The notes: generated from the sequence alone by a model not told the origin. Numbered from the stretch's first letter, positions 48,800-58,709 are shown. The stretch: 64,000 nucleotides of DNA from Azolla caroliniana (GCA_043228905.1 JBHGNT010000020.1:15314001-15378000); one strand, 5' to 3'. Numbers and translations are program-made.

Positions 48800-50130
48800 G
48801 AGATCATAATGCCAGTCGGAATTTGAATTACTTCGATGCCCGGGAAGTAATGGAGCTCCTTCATGTCCGTAATCTTGACTTTTCCATAGAGGAGGGACTT
48901 GACCTTGTTGATGTCGACTAGACATTCACCTCCAATGACCAGATCATCCACGTATAGGATGATACAATTAGGCTTCTAGAGTCGTGTCGTACGTAGAGGG
49001 AGTTGTCAGATTTCGACATTCGAAAGCCGATTTGATGAAGATATTGCGTAATCTTCGAATGCCAAGCACGCGGTGCTTGCTTGACGCCGTAGAGAGGCTT
49101 CTTGAGTTGGCATACAACTTTTGGTTGTACCATGTACACCTTGTCTTCTAATTCTCCTTGAAGAAAGGCGTTCTTGATGTCCATTTGGTGGAGGTGCCAA
49201 ACTTTTGCCGTTGCAAGTGTGATAACGGTCTGCACCGTCGTCATCTTTGCCACCGGGGCAAAGGTCTCTTCATTGTCAACCCCATGTGTTTGTGCATATC
49301 CTTTCGCTACGAGTCGAGCTTTATAGCGATTGACGGAGCCTTCGACATTATACTTCACCTGGTAGATCCATCTGCAACCAATTGCCTTCTTGTGTGGTGA
49401 GTGGGGAACGAGATCCCATGTCTCGTTCTTGCGTAGTGCACGCATCTCCTCGTTCATTGCTTCGATCCATCGCGGGTCCTTCGTGACTTCGGAAAAGGTT
49501 TCCGGCTCCCGTACAGTTGCCACCTTCATCATAAATGCGTAATGGTACACCATGTACTCATCGTAGCCGAATCGGCTTACGGGGTTCTTTTCACGGGTGG
49601 ATCTTCGAAGCTTCTCGTTTGCGGATTCTAAGGCTTTCTTCACTCCATTTGTCCGGATGTCAAGGCCTTCGAACTCACTATCAAGGGAGTGAGTCGATTC
49701 GATGCCGTCGAAATGATCGTCTTCATACTCCGGCATTTTAGCCATCCCTTTGTCTAGCTTCAGACTCGATCGAGATGTTCTTTGATCACTCGGAGGCTCT
49801 TGTGGTCCGCTCAGTCGGGTTGTGATCGGACTTTCTTCGAACATGCGCGTAAGGCGATCTTTATCCTCTATCTCTTGTTCGGCGGATTCTGGGTCGAGCG
49901 GATGAAGGTTGATATGGCCAATCCGCTTGTGCCATAACTCTATGTCGGACTCGGCTTTCGTGCCTTTTGCGAACATGGTCGATTTCATCTCGTGCGAGTC
50001 GAGAATGAACATTCGGCCCTCTCTCCGTTGGCGCGCGATGAGTAGGCCCTCTTTTTTGATGAAGCAACCGCCTTGATTAAATCGAACTTGCATTCCTTGC
50101 TCAACAATTTGGCTGATGGAGACCAAATTC
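48800..50130 (-). pseudogene. copia-2 fragment: pre-integrase fused to reverse transcriptase
   Basis: Read leftward: NLVSISQIVEQGMQVRFNQG, gag-pre-integrase (LWHKRIGHINLHP), then a direct jump to the linker and RT (DEYMVYHYAFMMK, WRIYQ-type finger, LVAKGYAQTHGVD, MDIKNAFLQGELED, KQAPRAWHSK). The integrase core is missing between HINLHP and DPESAEQE, yet the 402-codon frame stays open. After a break near 48930 comes DDLVIGGECLVDINKVKSLL, then the gap. Same family as copia-3 (61337-63540), distinct from copia-1. Its right end abuts strictosidine-synthase-like sequence. Confidence 0.85.
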
Positions 50131-50462
50131 TTCGACGATGACCTCGATGTCGCATCGAACGACTCTGTCTATTTCACAGACAACAACTCCAAGTATCAGA
50201 GAAGGTTTAGAGCGGCTATCTATTAACTAAATCAATTAGCCTTGATTCTTTTGGGCTGGGCATATGCAATAAAATAATAAGTTCGGTGGTGCAGGAACTT
50301 CTTCCTGCTCGTACTATCTAGGGATGATTCAGGGAGGGTTATAAGATATGATCCCACGACAGGGAAGAGCAGTGTCATCTTGTCAGGGTTGTAGTTCCCC
50401 AATGGTCTCTCGCTTAGCAGAGATGAGTCCTTCCTCATCATTGCGGAAACTGTTCCCGGCAG
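50129..50462 (+). pseudogene. Strictosidine-synthase-like (SSL) gene fragment
   Basis: Two exon-like pieces with a GT-AG intron between: about 50129-50204 (DDLDVASNDSVYFTDNNSKY, QRR) and 50295-50462 (DDSGRVIRYDPTTGKSSVIL, then FPNGLSLSRDESFLIIAETV), followed by a donor GTAATCC. The motifs YFTD, GRxxRYDP, FPNG and ESFLxxAET are those of the six-bladed propeller family of strictosidine-synthase-like / APMAP-type proteins. One TAG interrupts (just before FPNG). The gene's front and back are missing: copia-2 abuts on the left, LINE-B on the right. Confidence 0.75.
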
Positions 50463-50580
50463 GTAATCCTTGCACTCCTCTTCTTGGTCTGTTGGTATGT
50501 ATGCTCTTCTTCTTCTTCATCTTCTTCTTCTTGTGCGTCCAAGGTGTTGTTGAGAAAATGCTTTCCTCTCTTCTCAGTAC
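50430..50580 (+). repeat. Dispersed copy of an SSL exon end plus intron, copy 1
   Basis: From TCCTTCCTCATCATTGCGGA through the donor and on to GAGAAAATGCTTTCCTCTCT it matches 63544-63700 closely. Differences are mainly in the CTT microsatellite. Confidence 0.88.
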
Positions 50581-50684
50581 GGCATAGCTTGTAGTATGCA
50601 GAAGAATCAGAAGGATCTGGGACCGGGAAGACCGAAAGGGCCAACCTTCGTGGTACTATTTCCTTAGTACAAGCTCGCAAAGAG

Positions 50685-52608
50685 ATGCGCAAGATGACAT
50701 GTCGTAAAAGACGAGCTTGGGAAGCATCTCAATATTGGGAACTCTACCATATGCTCATGAGTAGGGACTGCACCATTGCCTGGAAGAGACTACGGGAACC
50801 GAAACCACAAACACCCATGGAGGATCCCAATATTTTGCACACATATATCGAGAGACTCTACCATGTCCCTAACCAACCACCCATTCCAATGCCTTCCACA
50901 CCTCGACCTACCATGGGGACACTTCTCACGACCTCTAGGGTCACGAAGGTCATAAAAAACTTCCAACATAGGAAATCCATGGACCACATAGGATTGCGAG
51001 CCGAGCACATCATATTTGCTCGAGAGTGCCTAGCCTCGTTTCTCACTGTAATCTTGAACCGCGCCTTCGCCGAGGGTTTTCCACCAAAATGGGCCGTGAA
51101 CACAATGGCCCCTATACATAAAGCAAGGGACCCAATGGACCCAAATACATATAGGACCATTATGATAGGTCATACGCTCGCTAAACTATATGGTGCAATA
51201 ATGGAAGCGGAGCTCAACGATTATATGGAAACATTAAGTCTTCGAGCACCTGAGCAGGCTGGCTTTAGATGAGCATTCTTCACCATTGACCATATCTTCA
51301 CATTTAGGTGCTTAATTGACTAGACGAAGGCTCGTAAGAAGAAACTATATTGTTGCTTTGTGGACTTCCGCAAAGCCTTTGACACAGTTCCTAGGGAGAG
51401 GTTGTTTGATAGACTTAAGAGCTTGGAGATACCAAATGACATGATCTAGGCCATTTATGCCCTATACGAGCAAGTCTCTGGGTGCGTAAGATGCCTAGGT
51501 GGCCTATCTGATTGTTTCACTAGCACCATTGGTGTGAAACTGGGTTGCCCCCTATCACCGACTCTTTTCGGGATCTACATTAATGAGATCACGGAATTTA
51601 TTGCTCGTAAGGGAGGCAAAGGAGTAGCTATTGGGGATATGCAAGTTAGCCTCTTACTTTACACAGACGACATTTTCTTGCTCTCGGAGTCAGAACACGA
51701 CCTGCAAAAGCATCTTAATGCTCTAGATGACTTTTGTACACAACGAGGAATGGTAGTGAATCTAGCGAAAACTAAAGTCCTTATCTTTCATACATTGTCC
51801 CGAGTTAGGAGTAAATGTCACCTAACCCTCTCTCATAAAATAGTTGAGGTAGTTGGATCATATGTATACTTGGGAGTCACTTTTGGTGCTCGTTCAGGTA
51901 ATGTCTCGATGACCCAAGCAACTAAAGATAGGCTAACGAGAGGGTATGCATCCCTCTCACTTTTAGAGATACAATGCCACCAGGCATACTTTCAAGAGCC
52001 ACGGACGAAGGGATGGCTCTTCGACACATTAGTGACCCCTTCCCTCATGTATGCATCAATAGTATGGGTTCCGGGTCTACCATCTTTCATGTGGACGCAA
52101 TTAGAGAGACCTTTGGTGACGATGTTATCACGTAAACTCCGAAGCAAATCGACAATACCACATGACATTGAGCAGAGTTTAGTCTACCCCCGATGTTAGT
52201 ATAAGCACTTTTTCAAGTGGTAGTTTTTATTCATCGGATACATAGCCAACCACAAAATAGGATATCATGTCGAGCTTTTGAGGCATCCCGATCCTTACAT
52301 GCGTTTGGAGACACTAGCTCTTGGTATCGCACAATGGTGAGTTGGTTACTTGCAAACGGCATAGATATTAATAACCTACCCCCCCTTAAGTACAACCATG
52401 GGACTGATCAAACTCTCTCTCATGAAAATAGTAATAAAGTGATACGCCAAGAAATATGGCAAATTTACACTTGATATAAATGGATCACCCCACGAGACCC
52501 ACTCCCATCTAAAATGTTGCACTATAAGGAACACTTCTTGCACTTCTCTAAGTTAGATTTTATTACACGACCAAGATATCTAGATACATTCTTATCAAAT
52601 GCACTAAG
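50685..52608 (+). mobile_element. LINE-B, 5' part (reverse transcriptase), broken
   Basis: The order is the RT front (PMPSTPRPTMGTLLTTSRVT, FNRAFAEGFPPKW-like, NTYRTIMIGHTLAKLYGAIM), then FVDFRKAFDTVPRERLFDRL, ALYEQVSGCVRC, GCPLSPTLFGIYINEI, catalytic box LLYTDDIFLL (YTDD where YADD is usual; LINE-A has YADD), and the thumb. Stops at about 51268, 51319 and 51448, and several after 52197. The right side breaks off at GCACTAAG (52601-52608), where the DNA transposon begins, and the frame resumes at 60764. Confidence 0.88.
52605..52608 (+). repeat. Target site duplication TAAG, left
   Basis: TAAG is repeated at 60764-60767. The uninterrupted sister LINE-A reads GCACTAAGGGTTGTCATTGG on its coding strand, showing that one TAAG was there before insertion. 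Confidence 0.9.
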
Positions 52609-52643
52609 AACACGTTTGCGTTCACAAGTGGAAGGATCGCACA
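52609..52643 (+). repeat. Left terminal inverted repeat
   Basis: Starts AACACGTTTGCGTTCACAAG and continues TGGAAGGATCGCACA. It pairs with the right end at 31 of 35 positions, mismatching at positions 9, 12, 30 and 33. Confidence 0.93.
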
Positions 52644-53169
52644 TAAATGGAAGGATAAGGAAAATTTTGGTTGATTTTAGGGCTTTTTCAATGATTTTAC
52701 AAAACACATTGATACCAGTATCATACATGTTCAAACATACTATGAAAAAGGTTAAAAATCCACTATTTTCGTGATTTAGAAGTAACTAAAATAAATGGAA
52801 TTTCTAAAAGTTACATTCTCAATTTATATGACAAACTTTACAACCAATGTTATTTTATAAGAAACGATTTTTTAGAAATCATAAGAATTCAAAACACATC
52901 CTTTTATATTACTTGATTTGTTACAAGCGGAATGCAGTTACACTTAATAGCCAAAAATACATTCATGATCACTCCTTTACGGAGAATGTCATCCTTGGTC
53001 CCACATAAATGTCTCTTTGTTGTGGATGGACCAAACTGTCATTAATCACATTTGCTAGTTGCTTCGGAGTTTTATTTACACGATCATGTTGTAGTGACCA
53101 TGTGGATGGTGTTTCCAAATTCCAATTATCACCAAATACACAATTGTCTATAATTCCTTTCTGATGACT

Positions 53170-55038
53170 ATAAAATACATCCCATCATGACGTGTCTTGT
53201 TGTGCGGCATATTTCTTGGCGGCCTCAATATGCTTTCTTTTTTCTTCTAAGGCTTGGAGCCATAGCCGCTTTTATTCCGATACCAAGTCACTTTTCAACT
53301 GTCCTTTCTTCTCAATTGGCATTTGCTTAGTTCCATGGACAATTGTACTCGCCATACAATGTAATAATTAGCAACCACCTTTATATTCCCATGTTGTAGA
53401 AGATGAATATTGTTTAGCATACAAAAGCGTAGAACCACTTATTTCATTTTTCTTTATCATAAAAATGTGATTGAAGCTTATATTGTTTACCTTGGCAAGC
53501 ACTTTAACATTCCCAACACCCCCATTTGATATATATCTCTTAAAGTTATATCCCTACTTCAAGTGTAACACTTTTGGGCGTGGTGTATGTGCATCACAAA
53601 TGACATCAAATAGTATAGGTAACGTGAAAGCATCATGCCGAGACAACTGTCTCGAGAATGTGCTAAACATCTGATCTATATGATCATGTGTGTGGTCATT
53701 GTGAACATTGGGGTATGTAATGAAGACGTGAGGTCTAACAGGCCTACTATAAGCCAAGTATCCCACCAAGTGCATTTGAACAAGGCACTCATCATTGACG
53801 TCTTTGGGGAGCCTCCGCATATGCAGCAAGCACGTCTTCTTTTGGTCCATGCCATCTATCATCAAGCACATGTATTGTTCGGGCCTCTTCAAACACTTCT
53901 CTCTATGATGCATCGCCTTCTTTCGTTGTAACGATTGTGCCTCACGATGCTCTTGTAATAACTTCTTACTCATATCCTTTTCCACGGATGTCTTTGCACC
54001 TTTAGCAAAACTTTTAAGATTTGCACAAATGGAGCAATACCCCATGCGTACTTTACGTGGAATGATAACATTTGAAAAATGAGCTCTCCCTAATCTTGTG
54101 AATTGGCTATATGTGACAGACTTATTACGTGAACCCACCATATCAGATCGATAGACATCATAAACTTCCCGACATGTGTAATTATCAGAGAGGTGCATCC
54201 TACATGTAGTGGGCATTACTTCACAATTTAACTGAAAGTAACTTTTCATCCAACCAATAGCATGTCTTCCAATTGCACCTTTCATACTTGGAACCTCTTT
54301 ACAATTGTGCATCTTATCCCCGCTAAGTAGATGTTGTTGTACTCTATGTAGCCGCATGTTACAAACACATAACACAATTTTGAATGTAACTCTACATATC
54401 TGTTGCACATGGAAGATATAATACTCGAATGATACTTTGATCCCCGTACATTTGTCAGACACTAGTTGCATATGTGACCCGAGGTAAGTGTTTTGCTCAT
54501 CACCAGTCATCGAAAAATAGTATCGCCATAATTCTCGCAACTTTGATTTTCCAATCATAAACATACAACCACGAGCACAACATATTTTTTTGACATCAAA
54601 TCCAATTTGTTTATCTGATGTGACCAAGTTAAATCTAGCCAGACGAATTCTTCGTGGGATTCTTCGAATATGCATAGGGCTTCCAGATTTCTCTTCCTGC
54701 ATAGAAGTTGGTGTAACCTTGTTACTATCCAATTCTTTGTTGTGACCATCGCCCATGATATTCGATGTTTCATTGGCACTACCTTCATTCTCCGTATCTT
54801 TATTAATATCGTATACTTCAATAGAGAACTCTTCACACGTGTCAATATTCACATTCGTTGTAGGTGAAGATGAGCTTAGACAATACTCTTCAATAGAATA
54901 TGGTGAGTCTGTCGACAGACAATATTCTTCAATAGAAAATGGTGAGTATGTCGACAAACAATACTCTTCGGTAGAAAATGAAGAGTCTGATGACAAACAA
55001 TATTCTTCAATCGAGAACGGTGAGTCTTCACTCTTGGT
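53170..55038 (-). pseudogene. DUF7869-type transposon gene (candidate transposase), internally deleted
   Basis: The main open frame runs 55038-53554 on the minus strand. N-terminal 13-residue repeats (SPFSIEEYCLS type) are followed by a cysteine motif (ICCARGCM), a helical middle (GRHAIGWMKSYFQLN, SFAKGAKTSVEKDMSKKLLQ), LMIDGMDQKKTCLLHMRRLP, HLVGYLAYSRPVRPHVFITY, and HTHDHIDQMFSTFSRQLSRH. IDGMDQ and HTHxDIDQ are hallmarks I associate with DUF7869 proteins, common in fern, moss and animal repeats. The family normally has ~60 residues with a DN..RENKN motif between PNVHND and HTHDHIDQ; here they are joined directly, so that segment is deleted. No in-frame ATG precedes the repeats. Broken C-terminal pieces (EKKGQLKSDLVSE, LEEKRKHIEAAKKYAAQQ) extend to ~53170. 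The transposase role is inference. Confidence 0.7.
54882..55037 (-). repeat. Four 39-bp coding tandem repeats
   Basis: On the plus strand each unit contains CAATA(C/T)TCTTC and ends near GGTGAGTCT(G/T). They encode 13-residue units around (S/T)IEEYCLS on the minus strand. The repeats keep the reading frame. Confidence 0.9.
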
Positions 55039-55675
55039 TTAAGGTCCACACAGAGCTCTTTAAGTTATGTGCTTAGACTAAGGCAAAAAACTGATAAGCT
55101 CCTCTCTAAACAGAAGCTCCCTCAATATATTGTCTATATTATTTAATATTATATTAATACAATACATAAAGATATTATTCAACATACTAATATTAAACAC
55201 ATAAAGATATAATTGTATTCAACATATTAATAATTACTTAAACTAGTCTGTATAAAGTTAAATCAAGTATAATATAATTACAATCATTATGAAGCCATAT
55301 ATATGTTGGATTAAAGTTAAAATCATTGGTTAATTAATGGCACCCATATTTAATATAGAACTTCTCAGTCATTGGTTCATTCATGCCCACCTATTTAAAT
55401 ATAAGAATTTTCAATCATTGCTTCATTCATGCCCACATCTTTAATACAAAGAAATTAAGAGTCATAAAAATGTTGCTTTGAGTAATCAATCATTGGTTCA
55501 TTCATGAACCTCTATCATTGTTTCCTTCATGACCTTCAAAATCATTGTATATTATTTTGACTATAAAATAATCATCAATATGTTACTTTGACTTTGTAAT
55601 CATTGATGCAATCATAAGTAACTCTGGTTAAAGTGACTGTGGTTACTAACTAACTAATCTCAAGCTTGCCAACCC

Positions 55676-55728
55676 TGGTTAAAGTGATGGTGGTTACTTT
55701 AACCACTGTGGTCAATCCCTATAAATAG
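55676..55728 (+). promoter_or_regulatory. Hairpin and TATA box of a rightward promoter
   Basis: A perfect inverted repeat TGGTTAAAGT / ACTTTAACCA (10-bp arms, 55676-55705) stands 14 bp before CTATAAATA (55720-55728). A diverged direct copy of the GGTTAAAGTGA segment lies at about 55626. The purine-rich leader (AGAGCACATAGAGCAAACAG) leads to an ATG at 55853. Confidence 0.6.
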
Positions 55729-55852
55729 GAAGACCTCATCATATTTCAGTCACACGAAGCCCAAGAGCACATAGAGCAAACAGAGCTAACACAGCACACA
55801 GAGCACGAAGCACGAAAGCGAGATCTCCACCTAAACATCGAAAAGATCAACC

Positions 55853-56908
55853 ATGTCTTCAAAGAAAATCGAGCGCCAGGACTCCAGGTAAGCCTCTACC
55901 ACTGTGGACATTTTTGTAAATATGTTTTAGGACTTAGGAACTCGATACGCCGTATCGAGTTCTTGTATAAAACCAGCAACTCGATACGGCGTATTGAGTT
56001 CTTGTTTGAAGTTTAGGTTTTATATAGGAACTCGATACGCCGTATCGAGTTCTTGTATAAAACACAAACATTATACAGGAACTCGATATGGCGTATCGAG
56101 TTCCTGTTTAAAGTTTTTGTTTGAAAGAGGAAATCGATACGCCGTATCGAGTTCCTGGATTATGTTTGCGTTTTAAACAGGAACTCGATATGACATTCCT
56201 GATACGCCGTATCGAGTTCCTATATTATGTTTGCGTTTTAAATAGGAAGTACATGTTTGATACACGAACTCAATACCCTGCATCGAGTTCATGTATAGAC
56301 ACGAACTATATACAGGAACACGATACAGCGTATCGAGTTCCTGTATAAAACACACAATTCAGAGAGGAATATTGTATCTTTCGGGCAACAATTTAGTATT
56401 GTGTGAAAATATATCAAACTTTCTGTCAAAATTAGACTTTTTTTATGGAGATTTGCCATATTTTGTAACAAATAGGGGCCTTAATTATAGAGGTTTTATG
56501 ACCTAGTATAGCTTAAAATAGTAGAAAATAACCACAAATTACCTTTACGATACCAAAATAAAGTCTGTCATATGCAAATTCTCTAGAATATGGATATGGA
56601 ATCAATATAAGCCATACCTACCCTTCAAGATAATATATATCCTTGTATTCTTATTAAGATATATATTATCTAAGTTGAATAGCCCTTACTAGAATGGATT
56701 TTTGAATAAAGGACTACCATGTTCAATCAATGCATGATTGATATTTATAGTTTACCACAAATTGCATGCTAGTTTTTGTCTTCGTCTAATTATTTGTATT
56801 TTAATATACAAACTTAATCTACGTGACCACCTAACTTATGTTTTCACATGTCCTTTCTTAAATAGGTCGTTTAAGAACTTGTCAGACCGACCTATGAAGA
56901 AGATATAA
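55853..56908 (+). CDS. Small two-exon reading frame spanning the palindromic array
   Basis: ATG at 55853, exon 55853-55887 ending CCAG|GTAAGC, acceptor AATAG at 56865, then open to TAA at 56906: 25 codons (MSSKKIERQDSR, then SFKNLSDRPMKKI). Beyond that stop the same frame reads LRIQGSPIETPTLIALENMK and KLLFNEETKSQPPNE with another stop, so a once longer N-terminal region is likely. It could be the lost front of the ParB-like gene or an independent gene. The palindromic array sits wholly in the intron. Supported only by a TATA box, a good donor and frame agreement. Confidence 0.35.
55938..56340. repeat. Array of eight palindromes, ~51-bp period
   Basis: The core is GAACTCGATACG-C/G-CGTATCGAGTTC: 12-bp arms around one central base. 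Copies: 55938-55962 (perfect), 55977-56001, 56028-56052 (perfect), 56079-56103, 56130-56154, 56181-56219 (split by extra bases), 56266-56290 (degraded), 56316-56340. Starts at 55977, 56028, 56079, 56130 and 56181 are exactly 51 bp apart. The spacers are TTGTATAAAAC or TTTAAAG-like and AT-rich. Substitutions hit either arm, so both arms were presumably constrained or homogenised. Confidence 0.93.
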
Positions 56909-57182
56909 CTGCGCATACAGGGCTCTCCAATTGAAACACCGACCCTAATAGCTCTGGAGAACATGAAGAGAGGATGAAAGCTTCTCTTCAACGAGGAGAC
57001 AAAATCTCAACCACCCAATGAGGTCAGCCAAAAAAACTATTAGCAACTACTGGTGGTGAAGACCTTCCTAACCGTGATCTAACGGACAAGGAATGGTGTA
57101 TGTAATACGTCGACTCAAAGAAAAAAGTTGTGTTGTATACAACAAAGAAAAAGGGTGAGGGGCAACTTGTGTCATGATATGG

Positions 57183-57242
57183 CAAGACTTGAACCCATGA
57201 CCTTATGTTATATGGGTCGAGCTCTTAACCATTATACCATCT
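57183..57242 (-). repeat. tRNA-like box A/box B unit
   Basis: On the minus strand TGGTATAATGGTTAAGAGC (box A) and GGGTTCAAGTCTT (box B) are ~30 bp apart. No complete cloverleaf can be drawn because the acceptor ends do not pair. A palindrome GTTGTATACAAC (about 57132) precedes it. Confidence 0.5.
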
Positions 57243-57315
57243 ATTGTAATACATATGATGTTATTTTCATTTAAGTTTTATTATAGGAAATTAATGTATA
57301 TTCCAGATTTCTCTG

Positions 57316-57360
57316 GAACATTCTAGAAGCTTCAGGATTACTCTTGAAAACACTATAAAA
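57316..57360 (+). promoter_or_regulatory. Perfect heat-shock element and TATA box
   Basis: GAACATTCTAGAAGCTTC (57316-57333) is GAAnnTTCnnGAAnnTTC, four alternating units without a mismatch, the binding site of trimeric heat-shock factors. TATAAAA starts at 57354. A CT-rich leader (about 57470-57525) and a splice-acceptor-like TGACAG (57616) lead to the ParB-like start at 57624. Confidence 0.75.
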
Positions 57361-57623
57361 GAAGGCACTAGGAATTATTTTGAACCAAATTGGTTGAACG
57401 CCAGTCTTAACCCTCATAGCCATCTTCTACTTATTCTTCCTATAATATATCATCTGTTATCATTATCTGTCTCTCTCTCATCCTCACTAATTCTCTCTCT
57501 ATCCTCTTGTCTTTTCTCTCTCTCGGGAGTCTTATGCAGTCCCGTCCTCTTAGTACTAATAGTACTTCCCTTCTCTAGTACTAATTCTCTCTTTGTTTTA
57601 GTACTATTCCTGACAGCTTGAAA

Positions 57624-58709
57624 ATGAAACCGCATTTATGTATGGGCGCTATTCTACGATTTGACTACGAAGATTCAGATTCGGCCAACATACTTGTAAT
57701 GATAGAGTGCTCTAAGGGCGTACGTAAAGTGTTCCTTTCTGAAGATCTTCTAGTAAAGGAATCTTGTGGGCCAGAAGCATTTAAAAAAGATCTAGAAAGC
57801 TCAAAAAACCTTATTGTTACCTTGAGGCCTTATATACAAGGCTATGTAACTCTAAGGGAGCCATGGCCCTCCCCAGTAAAGGCCCCGAAAAGGGCATCTA
57901 AAGTACAATCAAGGCCAACAAAAAAGAAGACGACTAAAATGTCGGACTCCAACTCATCAAGCTCAAATGAAGATGAGGATACTAAGGGGACGCCAGGAGC
58001 TGTGCTTGCATCGGGTGTGTTGTCCTCCGAGCAGAATAAGATACAGAGAGAGTTAATGCAGTGTAAACTCGTAAGGAAGGGGCAAGTGTTTAATTTTCCT
58101 ATAACACACATTCATCGGCCTCCTATTGATGAAAAAACAGGACGAAGACCAGTTGAGATTAGAGAGCCACACCGAATGCATGTTCAAAATCTTAAGAAAA
58201 AAATGAAAATTAGTCCACATGCTACCGTTGTGCCTATTATTGTTATGGTGGATCCTGAAGAATGTGAAACCATTGAAGATTTCGATATAAGAAAGCATGA
58301 TCAATATAATTACTTTGTCATTGGTGGATCACATTCGGCGGATGCACGTCGGCAACTTGTCAGAGAACATCCAACGACTTTCTTCTTCAAGTATGCGCAA
58401 TGCAAAATTTACGTGGGTCTCACAACTGAAGAGGCAAAGTTGTTGGCATGGGACTACAATAATGATAATGACTATAGGCAGAAAATGTCATCGATTGAGT
58501 GTATAAGTTTCTTCCACCACAAGTATTTGGACGTCAAACAAAAGTTTGGTGTGAAGCTACATCCAGGCCTACGATGTCAATGCTTGCATGAAGTCGGCAT
58601 TGTGGTAGATGATAATGTTATGTCCGATGGTCTTCGAAAATATGAATCTTGGTTTCAACTAGCCTTTAGAGATGGAGAAGTATGGGACCTACAAGATCAA
58701 ATCTTCTAA
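57624..58709 (+). CDS. ParB/sulfiredoxin-like domain protein of the transposon
   Basis: 361 codons from the ATG at 57624 (MKPHLCMGAILRFDYEDSDS). The acidic/basic linker at about 90-125 contains KKKTTKMSDSNSSSSNEDED. The region ~150-310 resembles the ParB N-terminal (ParB/Srx) fold: HIHRPPIDEKTGRRPVEIRE, a helix HRMHVQNLKKKM, the strand VVPIIVMVD, then VIGGSHSADARRQLVREHP, matching the box GGxHRxxAxxxL where the nucleotide pocket lies in this fold. It continues with KIYVGLTTEEAKLLAWDYNN, DNDYRQKM. In this fold family the activity can be CTPase, nuclease or thiol chemistry; which applies is unknown. No HTH domain of true chromosome-partition ParB is recognised. The frame ends early compared with the broken exons downstream. 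Confidence 0.68.
   Translation: MKPHLCMGAILRFDYEDSDSANILVMIECSKGVRKVFLSEDLLVKESCGPEAFKKDLESSKNLIVTLRPYIQGYVTLREPWPSPVKAPKRASKVQSRPTKKKTTKMSDSNSSSSNEDEDTKGTPGAVLASGVLSSEQNKIQRELMQCKLVRKGQVFNFPITHIHRPPIDEKTGRRPVEIREPHRMHVQNLKKKMKISPHATVVPIIVMVDPEECETIEDFDIRKHDQYNYFVIGGSHSADARRQLVREHPTTFFFKYAQCKIYVGLTTEEAKLLAWDYNNDNDYRQKMSSIECISFFHHKYLDVKQKFGVKLHPGLRCQCLHEVGIVVDDNVMSDGLRKYESWFQLAFRDGEVWDLQDQIF

Noticed and set aside
48601-48951. Frames running through the N block
   Set aside because: They are only open because N is not a stop; the real coding part is the minus-strand copia-2 RT right of the gap.
55938-56340. A CRISPR-like array
   Set aside because: Spacers are themselves similar and AT-rich, the genome is a plant, and no cas genes exist.
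55994-56355. Short frames through the palindromic array encoding repeated DTPYRVPV-like peptides
   Set aside because: The 51-bp period is a multiple of three, so any open frame repeats; no start, promoter or family supports translation.
57183-57242. A functional tRNA gene on the minus strand
   Set aside because: Box A and box B are good but the acceptor arms do not pair and the spacing is short; kept as a tRNA-like unit.
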